Source: Terebella lapidaria
Taxonomy: Eukaryota > Annelida > Polychaeta > Terebellida > Terebellidae
Length of the DNA stretch: 64,000 bases
Assembly: GCA_949152475.1 (NCBI GenBank)
Contig: OX424567.1
Coordinates: forward strand, 25,879,402 to 25,943,401
Direction: 5' to 3'
The notes beneath the pieces are model-generated. The model worked only from the letters and a program-made list of their open reading frames with translations, was not told the DNA's origin and did no database searches. Shown one piece after another: positions 30,297 to 41,445 of the stretch. The position numbers and the translations under genes were made by a program. Each line of letters opens with the position of its first letter. Within the stretch, counting starts at the first letter, position 1.

Positions 30297-31443
30297 CTGG
30301 AGTTGTGTCGTCATCTGCTGCGTGAGTTCTGTGTGAGATTCCATGTGCTGTGTGGATATTGCGTGTTTGTCAGGATCTGACCGTCGAGATTTGATTTTGA
30401 TATTTCACACGATGTGAAAGTACTGCTTTTTATATGATATGTGGATACCATGAACCGCTGTATGATTGTCAAGGACCAAAAGTGGAATTGTTTCTTAAAG
30501 TGCTTGAATTATACTAAGTTTATTTGTCATGTACCTGCAAAATGTGGTATTTGACATAAGTAGTTTAAATTGACATGCATTTCTATAAATCATGGCGGTT
30601 GTACATGAATGTACATAAAATTTAAATTGACAAATGTTAGTTATCATATTTCATGCACATGCACAAAGATAACTGTCTATAGTGCTAGTATGTCATGTGA
30701 CGTCATGGTGTGATTCTGTTGACAAACAAACTTACTTCGTTTGTGTTACGTGAGTAATTTGAGTTATTATTGGAGTTGTGCTCATTTTAAACAATAGATG
30801 CATGATCGTTCGATACCAGAATCACACCATGACGACACCTGATGTACCAGCCTTACTCACTGGATTCTTTGTATTTGAGATATATACACAACATATCTTG
30901 ATGTTACATGTAAGCTATCATGTTATTTTTTCACTACCTGCATTGAAACGAATGCTCACCTTGTAGGTGTTCTGGATGATAGTTAACCCAACTGTAATTA
31001 CTATGAATAGAAGTAAATACAAATTTTTCATTATGATTGTGTGTACTCCAGCATTTGTTGGTGCTTGTTGCTGTTAGAAACAGGATCTTGTACTTGGAAG
31101 TACATGCACAGTTGGCTAAATCTAGTCATCAGTACGAATTGCAAAATGTAACTGTCACGAACTGATCACCCAAAAATTGTTGCGTGTTCAGTTCTTTGAA
31201 CTTCAATGTAAGAAAATAATATGTCGTCTAATTTGTGATATTTTTTCTGTGTATATGTAAGACACAGCCACATGAAATGAGAAACTTTTTTATTGGATAT
31301 GGAATCCATAACTTAGAGTGATAAGTACAAACACCTGTAAAGTGATAAAAGGGGGAAAACTTACACAAATTGAAAGGCGTCTCAAGAGGGTCACAAGACC
31401 CTCTTTTCAGGCAAATGGTGTCTTCATGTAGATACCACCCTCC

Positions 31444-31927
31444 ATCCCTTACAAAGGCTTCGCCCCTGTCCCTCATCTAAATTAGAACTTTACCCTCTCT
31501 CTATTACAGAAGCTTTGCCCCTGCCCCTGAGTGCCCCTCACCTAAATTAAAACTACCCGCCCTTCACTAGAGAGGCTTCGCCCCTGCCCCTCACCTAAAT
31601 TAGAACTCTACTCTCCCTTCATTACAGAGGCTTTGCCCCTGTTCGTCATCTAAATTAGTACGCTACCCTCTCCTAATTACAGAGGCATTGCCCCAGTCCC
31701 TCACCTAAATTCGAACTCAACCCTCCCTTCATTACAGAAACTCTGTGTCTGCTCCTAACTTAAATTAGAACTCAACCCTCCCTTCATTACAGAGGCTTTG
31801 CCCTTGCTCCTCACCTAAATTACAACTTCACCCTCTGTTCGTTACAGAGGCTTTGCCCCTGACCCTCACCTAAATTAGAAATTTACTTTTCACCCTTTAC
31901 AGAAGCTTTGCCCCTCCCCTAAATGAC
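31444..31927. repeat. Minisatellite of about 55-base units, second copy
   Basis: The same array as at 25911-26394, carried along in the 5,533-bp duplication. The variant order of the units is identical, so the array has not changed length since duplication. Confidence 0.85.
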
Positions 31928-33469
31928 ATCTTTCGAATGTCCAAAATAATGCCAGATTACCCCAGCTGATGCCAAAAACCTTTCAGCTGACCCTTTGACT
32001 ATAGGGGGTCGAAACATAGCCATTCAAACAGACAAAAATTACTGGGGAGCATCAGTAAGATTACTCCAATGAACGTCAAAAGCATAATGATATATCCATT
32101 CAGTAGTGATGTTTGTTGGTGTTAGTTCTCAAATAGAACTTAAGGTACCTATATTTGTGTAAGATGGCAGCAATAGAATTATTATCCCTAATACGCAAAT
32201 AGCTGTTGTAAATGGCTATAGGGCATTCCTCCTGCTTACTTACCGTCTCCCCTGATAAGGGGGGTATGGCATTTGGGCCCGCGCACATAACTCAAAGATA
32301 AATCGTCTGATCTACATGAATCGTATAGGGAGGGAGCAGTATGTGGGTGGCTCTGTCCTTCTCTATTTCCGAAGTTGAATAAAAACGGTTGCCATGGCCA
32401 TTGAAAATTTTAAAATCACATATTTAGCCACAATGCCGGTTCTAATCAAGATTGAATTTTTGAAGTATTTTGGGGGGTTTTATTGGCCAATTCGCAATCG
32501 TATTGTGTACAACAGATGGTACTCCCTATTATCACAATTTTAACAACTGTTGGGTCACTGTTCCAAGATTCAAGATCATATTTTGAAGCCATCTTTTAAA
32601 ACTGTTTTTGGAGATATTCATTGGTTATAGGATCAATATGGTAAAATTTTACAGCTCAAAATCAAACGACAATGTTGAGTTTACTGAAAATGTCAAAATT
32701 AAAAATTTTCAATAACTCTGCTTACATCTATGATTAATTCTTTCTTTTGTTTTAGTATTTTTCCTTTCTATGGCCAATTCCCAATCATTTGCTACATGAT
32801 CAATGGTTGTATGATCAAAATTCCCTATTAACGCTCAAGGTCGAAAAGGTAATGGTGATCAGCTTCAATTTTACTAATTCAATCCAAGGGACGAGCGTCC
32901 ATGATCTCTAGTTAAGACATCATTGTCTCGGGTTTTTTTGTCAAAAATAGGAGCAAACAGTAATGATGACATATGTACACAATTTGCATTGCTTGTTCAG
33001 AGCCAATATGGCACACATATTCTTCGTTTTTACAATTTTCTAGTACAACTGAAATATACAAATAGTATTGTAAAGACTTCACAGTAGTCTACCAAGCTAT
33101 TAATATTGAATTGCTCACATATACTCTATCAAGACAGAACATGTTGTGGCATTGGGACGTTCATGTGCTGACGAGAAAGCATCACAATTATTGAATGATG
33201 AATATAGCATCATTCTACATGCTATATTCATCATGTTTAATATGAACACTTATTTTCAGATTCATGAAGAGGAATAATCAGCACTCTTCCATCGTTGATT
33301 CACTTCTGTGATGGATGGGAAATGTAAATGTTCCCTTGAATATAATTCTGGTGTTCTCGATATCACTTCTTTTGAAGACAGCACACTGGTTTCTGCGAAA
33401 TAAAACATCCATGTACTCCTGAAGTTTTCATTGTAGGCCAGTCTTGAATGTAAACTAAGGACGATATTC

Positions 33470-33556
33470 ATGAAGTTTTATGGTCGTCACTATGATTTGG
33501 TCGAAGGTTACGCCAAGCGTGTCACACATATGCTGGAAGATATCCCATCCTTATAG
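33470..33556 (+). pseudogene. C-terminal relic of a reverse-transcriptase ORF, second copy
   Basis: Duplicate of 27937-28023 carried by the 5,533-bp tandem unit; unchanged. Confidence 0.55.
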
Positions 33557-33970
33557 TTTTGTGTTTATATTTCCGTATAAATATGCCAGTGTGGATATCG
33601 CACTGGGTGTTGAATGCAGGGCTGGAGATGCTCACTCTTCTGGAGCACCAGCGACCTTATCTCACACTCAGCTGGCTGTGTGTATGTGATGTTCACATAG
33701 CTTTGACTTGATACTTTAGCTTAACTCAGATTTGACCACTCATACTGATTTTGCAAAACTCATCTATAGAATCGGATTTGAAATGTGAATTTGTCTGTTT
33801 GTCAGTACCCATTTTTAGTTTTAGATTCGAAACACACACCCAAACATACTCTGCATACGTAACGAATAAACATAAAATAGTACAATACATAAACATAGTT
33901 TGATGTAAAAAAATGTATTTTGCAAATCATTGCATGTAGAAAAATAATTTGTTATCTGCAAGTAGATGTC

Positions 33971-34673
33971 TGGTGGTGCATTGTGACAGTGCGGGATGAT
34001 GCTCACTGGAGCAACAGACATATTGCTGAACACTTGAATGTCAGCCCTGGAACCGTCACCAAATATGTGCAAAGATATCATAAGACTGGGCTAGTCGTTG
34101 AGAAGAAGAGGAAGGCTTCGGGTGATGGATACATCAGATGATGAAGACCTCGTGGCTGAGGCCAATTGGGAACCGACAGCATCATTGTCAGATTTGCAGC
34201 TACATCTGCGGCCTCCATAGTCACGAGTCGGCGCATTTCCTGATGCTATCGAAGACAGTCTAGGGTGCCATATCGTACACACAGAAGTTGAGGCTTCATG
34301 GTGCTTGACTCACTGAACACTGTTCACCATCGGGCTACAATTCTTGATCCGGTAGCAGTTCCATTCAAACTCACAAGTATAGGAAGTTCATCTACCAAGA
34401 TGACAATGCCCCTTGTCATCATGCCAGGGTTGTGAACGAGTTTTGATATGAACCTGAAGATTGTATGCACATGGAATGGATGGCAAAGTCCCCATATTTA
34501 CACATGATTGAGCATGTGTGGGACATTCCAGGAATATGCGTTCATTGTTTGGATCAGTCATTGGTGTCCGAATTTTGACTGCAGCTTTATATGCTGAATG
34601 GGATCACAGTCCTCAAGCCGACCTGCAAAACTTGTACAGGTGATGCAGATCCAGATGTCAATGATGAGTGCAA
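33971..34673 (+). pseudogene. Dead Tc1/mariner-like transposase, second copy
   Basis: Copy of 28438-29140 with the same stops and frameshifts, so it was moved by the tandem duplication and not by transposition. Confidence 0.8.
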
Positions 34674-35224
34674 AAGTACACGATACAAACAGATAAATGT
34701 ACATGTTTGATCAAACGTAAAAAATAGGAGTTAAGTTTCTACAGCAAGCTATATACCACTATACTGAAGGGATACACTTGCCAGTGTTATCTACAACATG
34801 GCTGGTCACCCAAAAGTGTTACACTTCAGCCCTTTACCTCCAAATTCCTGCAGACTTGTGGCATCAATGTACATTTTTTGCCCCACTGCTGCCGAGACAG
34901 CAAATGATCTATTGTTGGAACCTGCACAGATTAATTGGACAACTGAGTGCCCGCTGTATAGTCCGGCAGCTGAGTGGTTCAGGAAACCACTAACGTGACT
35001 AGCTTTGAACAATGAAACAACTACACTGATCGTGGAATTGACCAAAATCCATTTGTATTCTGGACAAACCACTTCAATTTAAAGCTGTCAAGATTTTGGA
35101 CAGAAGGCGACTGAAATCAATTACACAAAGGGTAAAGTATCTGCTTCAATACATAGTTCAATCTTGCTTACCCTTTCTTTCCACACATACATATGTATTG
35201 AGTAGGCAGAGCATTCAAATGTGA

Positions 35225-36309
35225 CATCTTGTGAACAATGTTATTGGTGTAATTTAAAATATTTGTGATCTATCTTAATCCGACAGCATGAGTAAATTTT
35301 ACTAATATCTCTCACTTCACATTTCGATAGTCTATTCTCAGTTACAATGAACACAAGACGTGGAATCAATACCCAGTATCAAGTATTCCGAGCAAACAAA
35401 ACAGGGTCCGTTATCCAATCTCATAGTCCGGGGACAGAAAGTCATATCAGGCATACGAAGTGAGAGAAAACAAATATGACAGGGAAACTCATGAACCCCC
35501 GTAAATGGCCATCAGGAGGTGAAATCAGGTGTTCCGGAAAGAGTGAGCATTTCCTGCCCCACTAGTGGCACCCGTCATGAATTCCCCAAAATTAACATAA
35601 AAATAGATCTAGTTGCATGGCAGACATGGATTTGCTGTATTTATCAACCAGATCATGATGACGTCCATAGAATTTCTTGAACGCAGCGATAAGTCTTGGT
35701 AAAACATATCCTTGTCGTAGCAGTTTAGAGACTAGCTGGGCACTTCGATAGACAAAGTCCTCATATTTGCAACTAGCTCTGGAATAGCGTATAAGTTGAG
35801 AAACAAACACACCATATGCCAAATGACCAATGTAGAATCCACAAATCACCAATGTAGAATCCTGATTATATGAATGGTTAATGCATGATATAAATTGCAT
35901 TACATTTGTGGTTGTTCCTACACACCAAATGAAAAGCGTTTCACTATTGTACTATCACACGGCTGATGAAAAAATCTACTCTATTTATCCACTCATCAAC
36001 TGTTAGATAGTGACGTCAGTAGATCTCTTTTTTAAAGGTAGTCACGTTGACGGTTCTGGATTGAAGCTGTCGAACGGATCCTTGTATTCAACATAAACAA
36101 TAACTATGTACATTAATATTGCTTGTCAGGATATTCGAGTGACTTGGACTCAGTGTAGATCAATGAACTCTAAAGTAGACAGAGGAATCAAAAGAGTCAA
36201 AAACGTCCATTTTTGCGAGGGTGTCATGCAAATGAAACATTAAGTTAGTTACCAAGTTGGGAATAATCAAATTCAAACACCAATGCCTCGTGGTTACTCA
36301 CAATGTAGT
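35225..36309. other. Spacer holding the reverse-transcriptase fragment
   Basis: Apart from the minus-strand fragment at 35592-35900 nothing is recognised. The duplicated unit ends at its left edge. Confidence 0.4.
35592..35900 (-). pseudogene. C-terminal fragment of a retrotransposon reverse transcriptase
   Basis: One open frame reads AYGVFVSQLIRYSRASCKYE, then DFVYRSAQL, LLRQGY, and FKKFYGRHHDLVDKYSKS. YGVxxSQLIRYxRA...KFYGR is a familiar C-terminal block of animal retrotransposon polymerase proteins. Only about 100 codons are open. No polymerase catalytic motif was found on the upstream side (above 35900), so this is a 5'-truncated copy. Confidence 0.7.
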
Positions 36310-37372
36310 TATCAATCTATTACCACAAATACAGTAGATTTTGATTATGCCAATAAAAAAAGTTAAATACAACATTTGGCAATAGGAACAAACACACATT
36401 GGCGTCATCAGGGGCAGACAGTGTGTTAAATGTAGTTGTTTCTACTGTACACCTGATGGAATTGGTATACAACTGCCCAACAAGCTATGAAAATATTTTA
36501 GAAATCCGAAACAAACCCCATGGAACAGATATATGACAAGTACATAAATACCCAATCAATAGCCAGAAGGCTACTGAGTTGATGGTATCCTCGGGGACAG
36601 ATTTAACGTCCGCCAGCAGTGACACGGACTCAGTGGTATGAATGTAGGTATCAATCTATTACCACAAATACAGTAGATTTTGATGATGCCAATAACAAAC
36701 GTAAAATACAACATTTTGCAATAGGAACAAAGCTCGACCAAAAAGTTTATCCAGCACACACTGGTGTCATAAGGGGCAGACAGTGTGTTAAATGTAGTTG
36801 TTTCTACTGTATACCTGATGGAATTAGTATACAGCTGCCCAACAACCTATGAAATTATTTTAGAAATCCGTAACAAACCCCATGGAACAGATATATGACA
36901 AGTACATGAGTACCCAATCAATAGCCAGAAGGCTACTGAGTTGATGGTATCCTCGGGGACAGATTTAACGTCCGCCAGCAGTGACACCGACTCAGTGGTA
37001 TGAATGTAGGTATCAATCTATTACCACAAATACAGTAGATTTTGATGATGCCAATAACAAACGTAAAATACAACATTTTGCAATAGAAACAAAGCTCGAC
37101 CAAACAGTTTATCCAAACATACACTGGCATCATCCGGGGCAGACAGTGTGTTAAATGTAGTTGTTTCTACTGTACACCTGATGGAATTAGTATACAACTG
37201 TCCAGCATCCTATGAAAATATTTTAGAAATCCGAAACAAACCCCATAAACAGATATATGACAAGTACATAAGTACCTAATCAATAGCCAGAAGGCTACTG
37301 AGTTGATGGTATCCTCGGGGACAGATTTAACGTCCGCCAGCAGTGACACCGACTCAGTGGTATGAATGTAGG
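36310..37372. repeat. Three tandem units of about 340-362 bases
   Basis: Units begin at tatcaatctattaccacaaa (36310, 36649, 37011) and carry in order a gattttgatgatgcc block, a ggggcagacagtgtgttaaa block, an acctgatggaattag block and a gccagcagtgacacc end. The first unit is shorter by about 23 bases. Open frames inside are short and not conserved across units. Diverged single members lie at 38405 and 51222. Confidence 0.85.
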
Positions 37373-40128
37373 TATCAATGGTATGAATGATGCATATTGT
37401 TGCAGGCGTCAGTGTCCAAATGTCATTCGTTTGAAGTAGTACATGATATAGTTTCATTCAACTTCTGTTGCGTTTGTAGAAGATCTAATTAGCATATTTG
37501 GATGTGCAGTGTTACAGCTCTGGATATCCACTACTGACGCCAGTTTCACTGGTAGTTCATTTATGTCACATCCGTCACGTGACCAGTGTTTGAGATCCAC
37601 ACACAACCTCATCTGTGTGACAGATCAGTTCTTCATGAATTTAACTGATCCCAACACAGAACATCAGGCAATAAATCCTCAATCTGTAGTAACCCATCAC
37701 CTTCTAGAGCTATAAAACTATGCTTCATCACGGTTTATCTTGTGAGGATGAGACGAAAACCCTGTAGATTTCCCATAAAAGGGCAATCAACCTGCCTTAT
37801 TACATGATGATATATCTCGCCCACTATGGCCAGCCACATTTATGTTGCATTGTATTATTACTTTCACTATTCCCACAATGACATCACTCAATATATTTAT
37901 TGCTTTGGTGCAGTAGAAACGTACATATTGAGTGCAAAGATGGTTCAAATAAGCAGGATAGGCTTATTGATGCTAGTTATGGTGCACTGCATTATCTTAT
38001 TTGGTGATGGCCATACATCTTGAGAAGAAAAAGTATTTGGAATGCTACTGCAATAGCTCGGTTCAAAGTTACTAAGATAAGCTGTTTACTCCTTAATAAG
38101 CTTGCACTGCTGTGTTGCCATAAATAAGTACCTCTATGAGTGGTCTTACAATTCTTACAATCTATGAATGAGATCTTACATCTTTCAGACTGTAAGGTCT
38201 GACTGGAAGGTCTCTCGCAATTTAATTATTGCACAACATCAACTAATGTGCTACTAACGATATCACTATTGAATTGTTTATATTCTCTATATGGTGTCCA
38301 ATGTAACATAATCACAGAATGTCACATGCATCTTGTTTGTGGCTGACTCTGTGAAGTTATATCAAGAGGTTGACAGGACATGATCCGAGCAGAACATCCC
38401 TGTAGAAGCTAATAAGTGGATGTAAGAACCGAGCTATTACCGCCAACACAAGATTTTGATAATGACAAAAACAAACCTTAATACAGTATAACATTTTAAA
38501 AAAATTAAGCCCAGACATTTACAACAAAAGACACACATGGCGTCATCAGGGGCAGACAGTGTGTGATATCTATAGGTGTCTCTACTGTACACCAGATGGA
38601 CTTAGTATACAACTGCCCAGTGACCTACTAGCTACTGAGTTGAAGTGGTTCAAAATGACTTCTGAACGTGAACTTCCAGAACGCCCAGTGAGTTTCAAAC
38701 ATTTCAGTTGTCATGAGGTATTTGCACAATGTTGTCTTTAGTTTGCACTCCTGTTGTTTCTGGAACTACAAAAAAATGCAACAAGATCAATCGATCATGC
38801 TTATTTATGAATTTTCTGGAACATGTACATAAGTTTGAGCTGTGCATTACAATGCTGATCCCACGACACAATTAATATTTTACCACACGCCTTTGCAGAC
38901 ACAAAGTCTTGAGCCTATTGAACACCGTGTGGTGATTTTAGTGTTAGGAAAAATAGCATTATTGCCTGATTGCTTGGAACAACTTTCCCAGTGGTGTCCG
39001 GGCCTCCAGAGTGACTCCCGATATTGTAAGATACCCAAATAAAAGAAAAGAACCGCCATACCTTCATGGAAATGCAATGTGTCTGTATGTTGCAGGACAA
39101 TCATGTGACGGAATATCAAATTATGTAAAAGTAGATTACCAGAAAATCAGTAAAAGAAAATATTTTGTGTCACGTGATCTCACTTTTTTTTGGACGCCTG
39201 ACTTTTCTCAGAAGCTAAGAAGAAGTTGCTTCAAGTTGCTGTATTAGAATTTGGTACAGACCCGAATCGATCTAAACAACATTTATGTTCAACTCATCCT
39301 TTCGACATCTTTCTGTGATCGCAGCTCAATAAGCTCAGTAGCGACGCTCGATTGCCCTCCATGTGCCAACTATGTATACTGACTAGCACAAGCTGCAAGG
39401 CTCAATTGTTTTATTTAAGGTGTGTTATGTTTGTATCTTCCACACTTCTTGTCTCTGTCACAGCAGTTTGGACATCAATGACAAACCTGGTTAACAATGT
39501 CTGGGTAACAGGAATGTCCAGTACAAGCAACACAAACAATGTTGATTGTTCAACGAACATTGCTAGAGATAAATAACACCAGGTTCATCTTGATCGTTGT
39601 TATACCACACCATTCTCAGTCTCAGACTTTATGTCCTGTTGATATAACCCAATTCAGACGCAGTCAATATTCACACCATTCTAGATGTGTTTGCAATTGT
39701 AAGGTAATTGGCTCGTCCTGAGGTCAGTTTCCCCTCTTCACTTTCCCCTGTATCTTGGTAAATTTCTTGTGTCAGCTTGCTCAGACTGCTTCGTGTGATG
39801 TACAAAATGTATGTATGTGCTGCTGGTAGAAAATACACTGCACACTGCCATTACATCTCTCATAAAAACTGCGACCTTATAGTAGAAGATTTCGTCCATT
39901 GCTTATGGTTGTGATCAAGTTTTTAGGTTACCAGACCTTTGATCCGATAACTTATTACCTTGGCGTTGCGCCCATTGGCTGTAATCTTCGTCCTTCTAAG
40001 TGTTTAGGCCAAAAAAATGTTTTGGTTTGCGTCTCAGTAATGCTCCAAAATCGGTGCTATGGCGCTGAGGTTTTTGTTCTTCTCCTTTTTGAGTACCAGT
40101 TAATCTATTGTAAAGTTTTAACGTCGTC
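37373..40128. other. Region without a recognisable gene
   Basis: Apart from the repeat member at 38405 it holds only short open frames. Bases 39925-39970 (ggttaccagacctttgatcc and onward) resemble 22310-22355, another interspersed family. Confidence 0.4.
38405..38640. repeat. Diverged single member of the 362-base repeat family
   Basis: Shares gattttgataatgac, ggcgtcatcaggggcagaca and tatacaactgcccag in the same order as the tandem units. It is more diverged and lacks the gccagcagtgacacc end. Confidence 0.6.
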
Positions 40129-40600
40129 CGCTATCCGGGATCCTCGAGGATAGTCCTCTCACCACAGGTCATTGCAGACGCGCACCCGCTATCCCCGGAT
40201 CCTCGCGGAAGTCCGCTCACCGAGGGTCACTGCGGGCACAGTCATTACTCTATCATCAGAACTTTAACCAGGTAGCAGCCCGCCCAACGAGCCCAAACAT
40301 GCGGACACCACTCAAATACAGGATCATCATCGTGGTGTTAACTTGTGAGGCTTGGCTCGCCGCGGTCCGCCTCGGGGATGGAACCCTGGACAGCCTGACA
40401 GTCTGCCAGAGCCTGTGTCGTACCATCCCGGGTTGAGAAGACCGGTGATCCAGAGGGCGTGCGCCCCCGAGTCATCAAGGTCTACCTCAGCTCGGGCCCC
40501 CTATTGAAGTTGTCCCCAGGGCCCGCGAGGGCCTTAGCCACGGATCAAGGACGTAGAGCTCATGGCTGAGCTCCCCATCGTCTCTCTCGCCTTGCTCTGA
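40129..40600. promoter_or_regulatory. GC- and CpG-rich island
   Basis: The stretch stands out from an AT-rich surrounding, with many CpG dinucleotides. It starts with a 58-base tandem duplication (cgctatccgggatcctcg at 40129, cgctatccccggatcctcg at 40187). It could be a promoter with a first exon, or an insertion of foreign composition; the sequence does not decide. It lies 23 kb upstream of the second Sema5 first exon. Confidence 0.35.
40299..40436 (+). CDS. Small ORF with a signal-peptide-like start in the GC island
   Basis: A 45-codon frame opens MRTPLKYRIIIVVLTCEAWL with a basic start, a hydrophobic core and a small-residue region (AAVRLGDG), then LTVCQSLCRTIPG. It resembles a secretory signal peptide. 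A GT after CCCG-G would end it in phase 1, the phase required by the Sema5 exon at 63394, but that donor (gttgag) is poor. It could be the missing signal-peptide exon, an unrelated secreted peptide or chance. Confidence 0.25.
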   Translation: MRTPLKYRIIIVVLTCEAWLAAVRLGDGTLDSLTVCQSLCRTIPG

Positions 40601-40925
40601 GACAACTCACAGATCAAAATGGTACCAGAGTATATGAACCCCTATACACGAGACACGAAGGAGATCTAGGTCAAACCATTGTTATAGTTTACTGGGCGAG
40701 AGGATTAGAGAGCATTACCATGATTACCGGGGCAACGCGTGCTTCAAACTGAAGCGTCCAAAAATAGACCGTAAAACTGGTTAGTGTTTTGCAAAGACTC
40801 CTGCCGCGATCTATGGGCAAAATCGCCACACTATTGTTGTTTTTTGTTCTCATAAAAAGTATGTTTGTACCGTATTTTTATATGGAACAATGAAAATACA
40901 GATTTATTCAAAGTCTATTGGACCT

Positions 40926-41445
40926 GCAGTGGCTGATTTAGGACACCCCGAAAAAAATTAACATTTCTTTTAGAAAATTATTGATGACAGCGAAAAATAT
41001 TGTTTTTTATCTCGTTATTTCAAGATAACTATTATGTCGTTATTTCGAGATAGTTTGTTGTTATTTCGATATGGTTATGTCATTAATTTGAGATAGTATC
41101 TCGTTATTTGGAGATAATTATGTTGCTTGTTTCGAGATAGTATAGTATGTAGGACTCCGAAAAAAAAACTGTTTTTCATCTAGTTATTTAAAGATAGCTA
41201 CCTTGTTATTCCGAGAGAGTATCTCATTATTCAATATAATTGTGTCATTCATTCCAGATAGTATCTCGTTATTTCGAGAAAACTATTTCAAAATTGCAAT
41301 ATAATGATCTCGAAATAGCGAGATATTGATCTCGAAATAACTTTCTCGAAAGAACAAGGTAACTATCTCGAAATAAGGAGATAAAACAACTTTTTATAAA
41401 CGAACGTCTGTCTGTCTTTTTTGCACGTCCTAAATCCACCATCAT
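40926..41445. mobile_element. Foldback element built from tctcgttatttcgagata motifs
   Basis: The ends tggctgatttaggac (40930) and gtcctaaatccacca (41427) are inverted repeats. The inner arms carry many copies of ttatttcgagata and, on the right, its complement, several of them self-complementary. There is no transposase. Same architecture as 21147-21778 but a different core motif. Confidence 0.65.

Larger units (their letters stand above)
29692..35224 (+). repeat. 5,533-bp direct tandem duplication, unit 2
   Basis: Copy of 24159-29691, offset 5,533. It keeps the last 72 bases of the mini-intron with its acceptor, exon 19 and everything after it, but none of the TSR exons. After 35224 the sequence becomes unrelated to the Sema5 side. 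Confidence 0.97.

Noticed and set aside
40299..40600. Second open frame over the GC island (VEKTGDPEGV...)
   Set aside because: High GC leaves several frames open at once; no start, no splice support.
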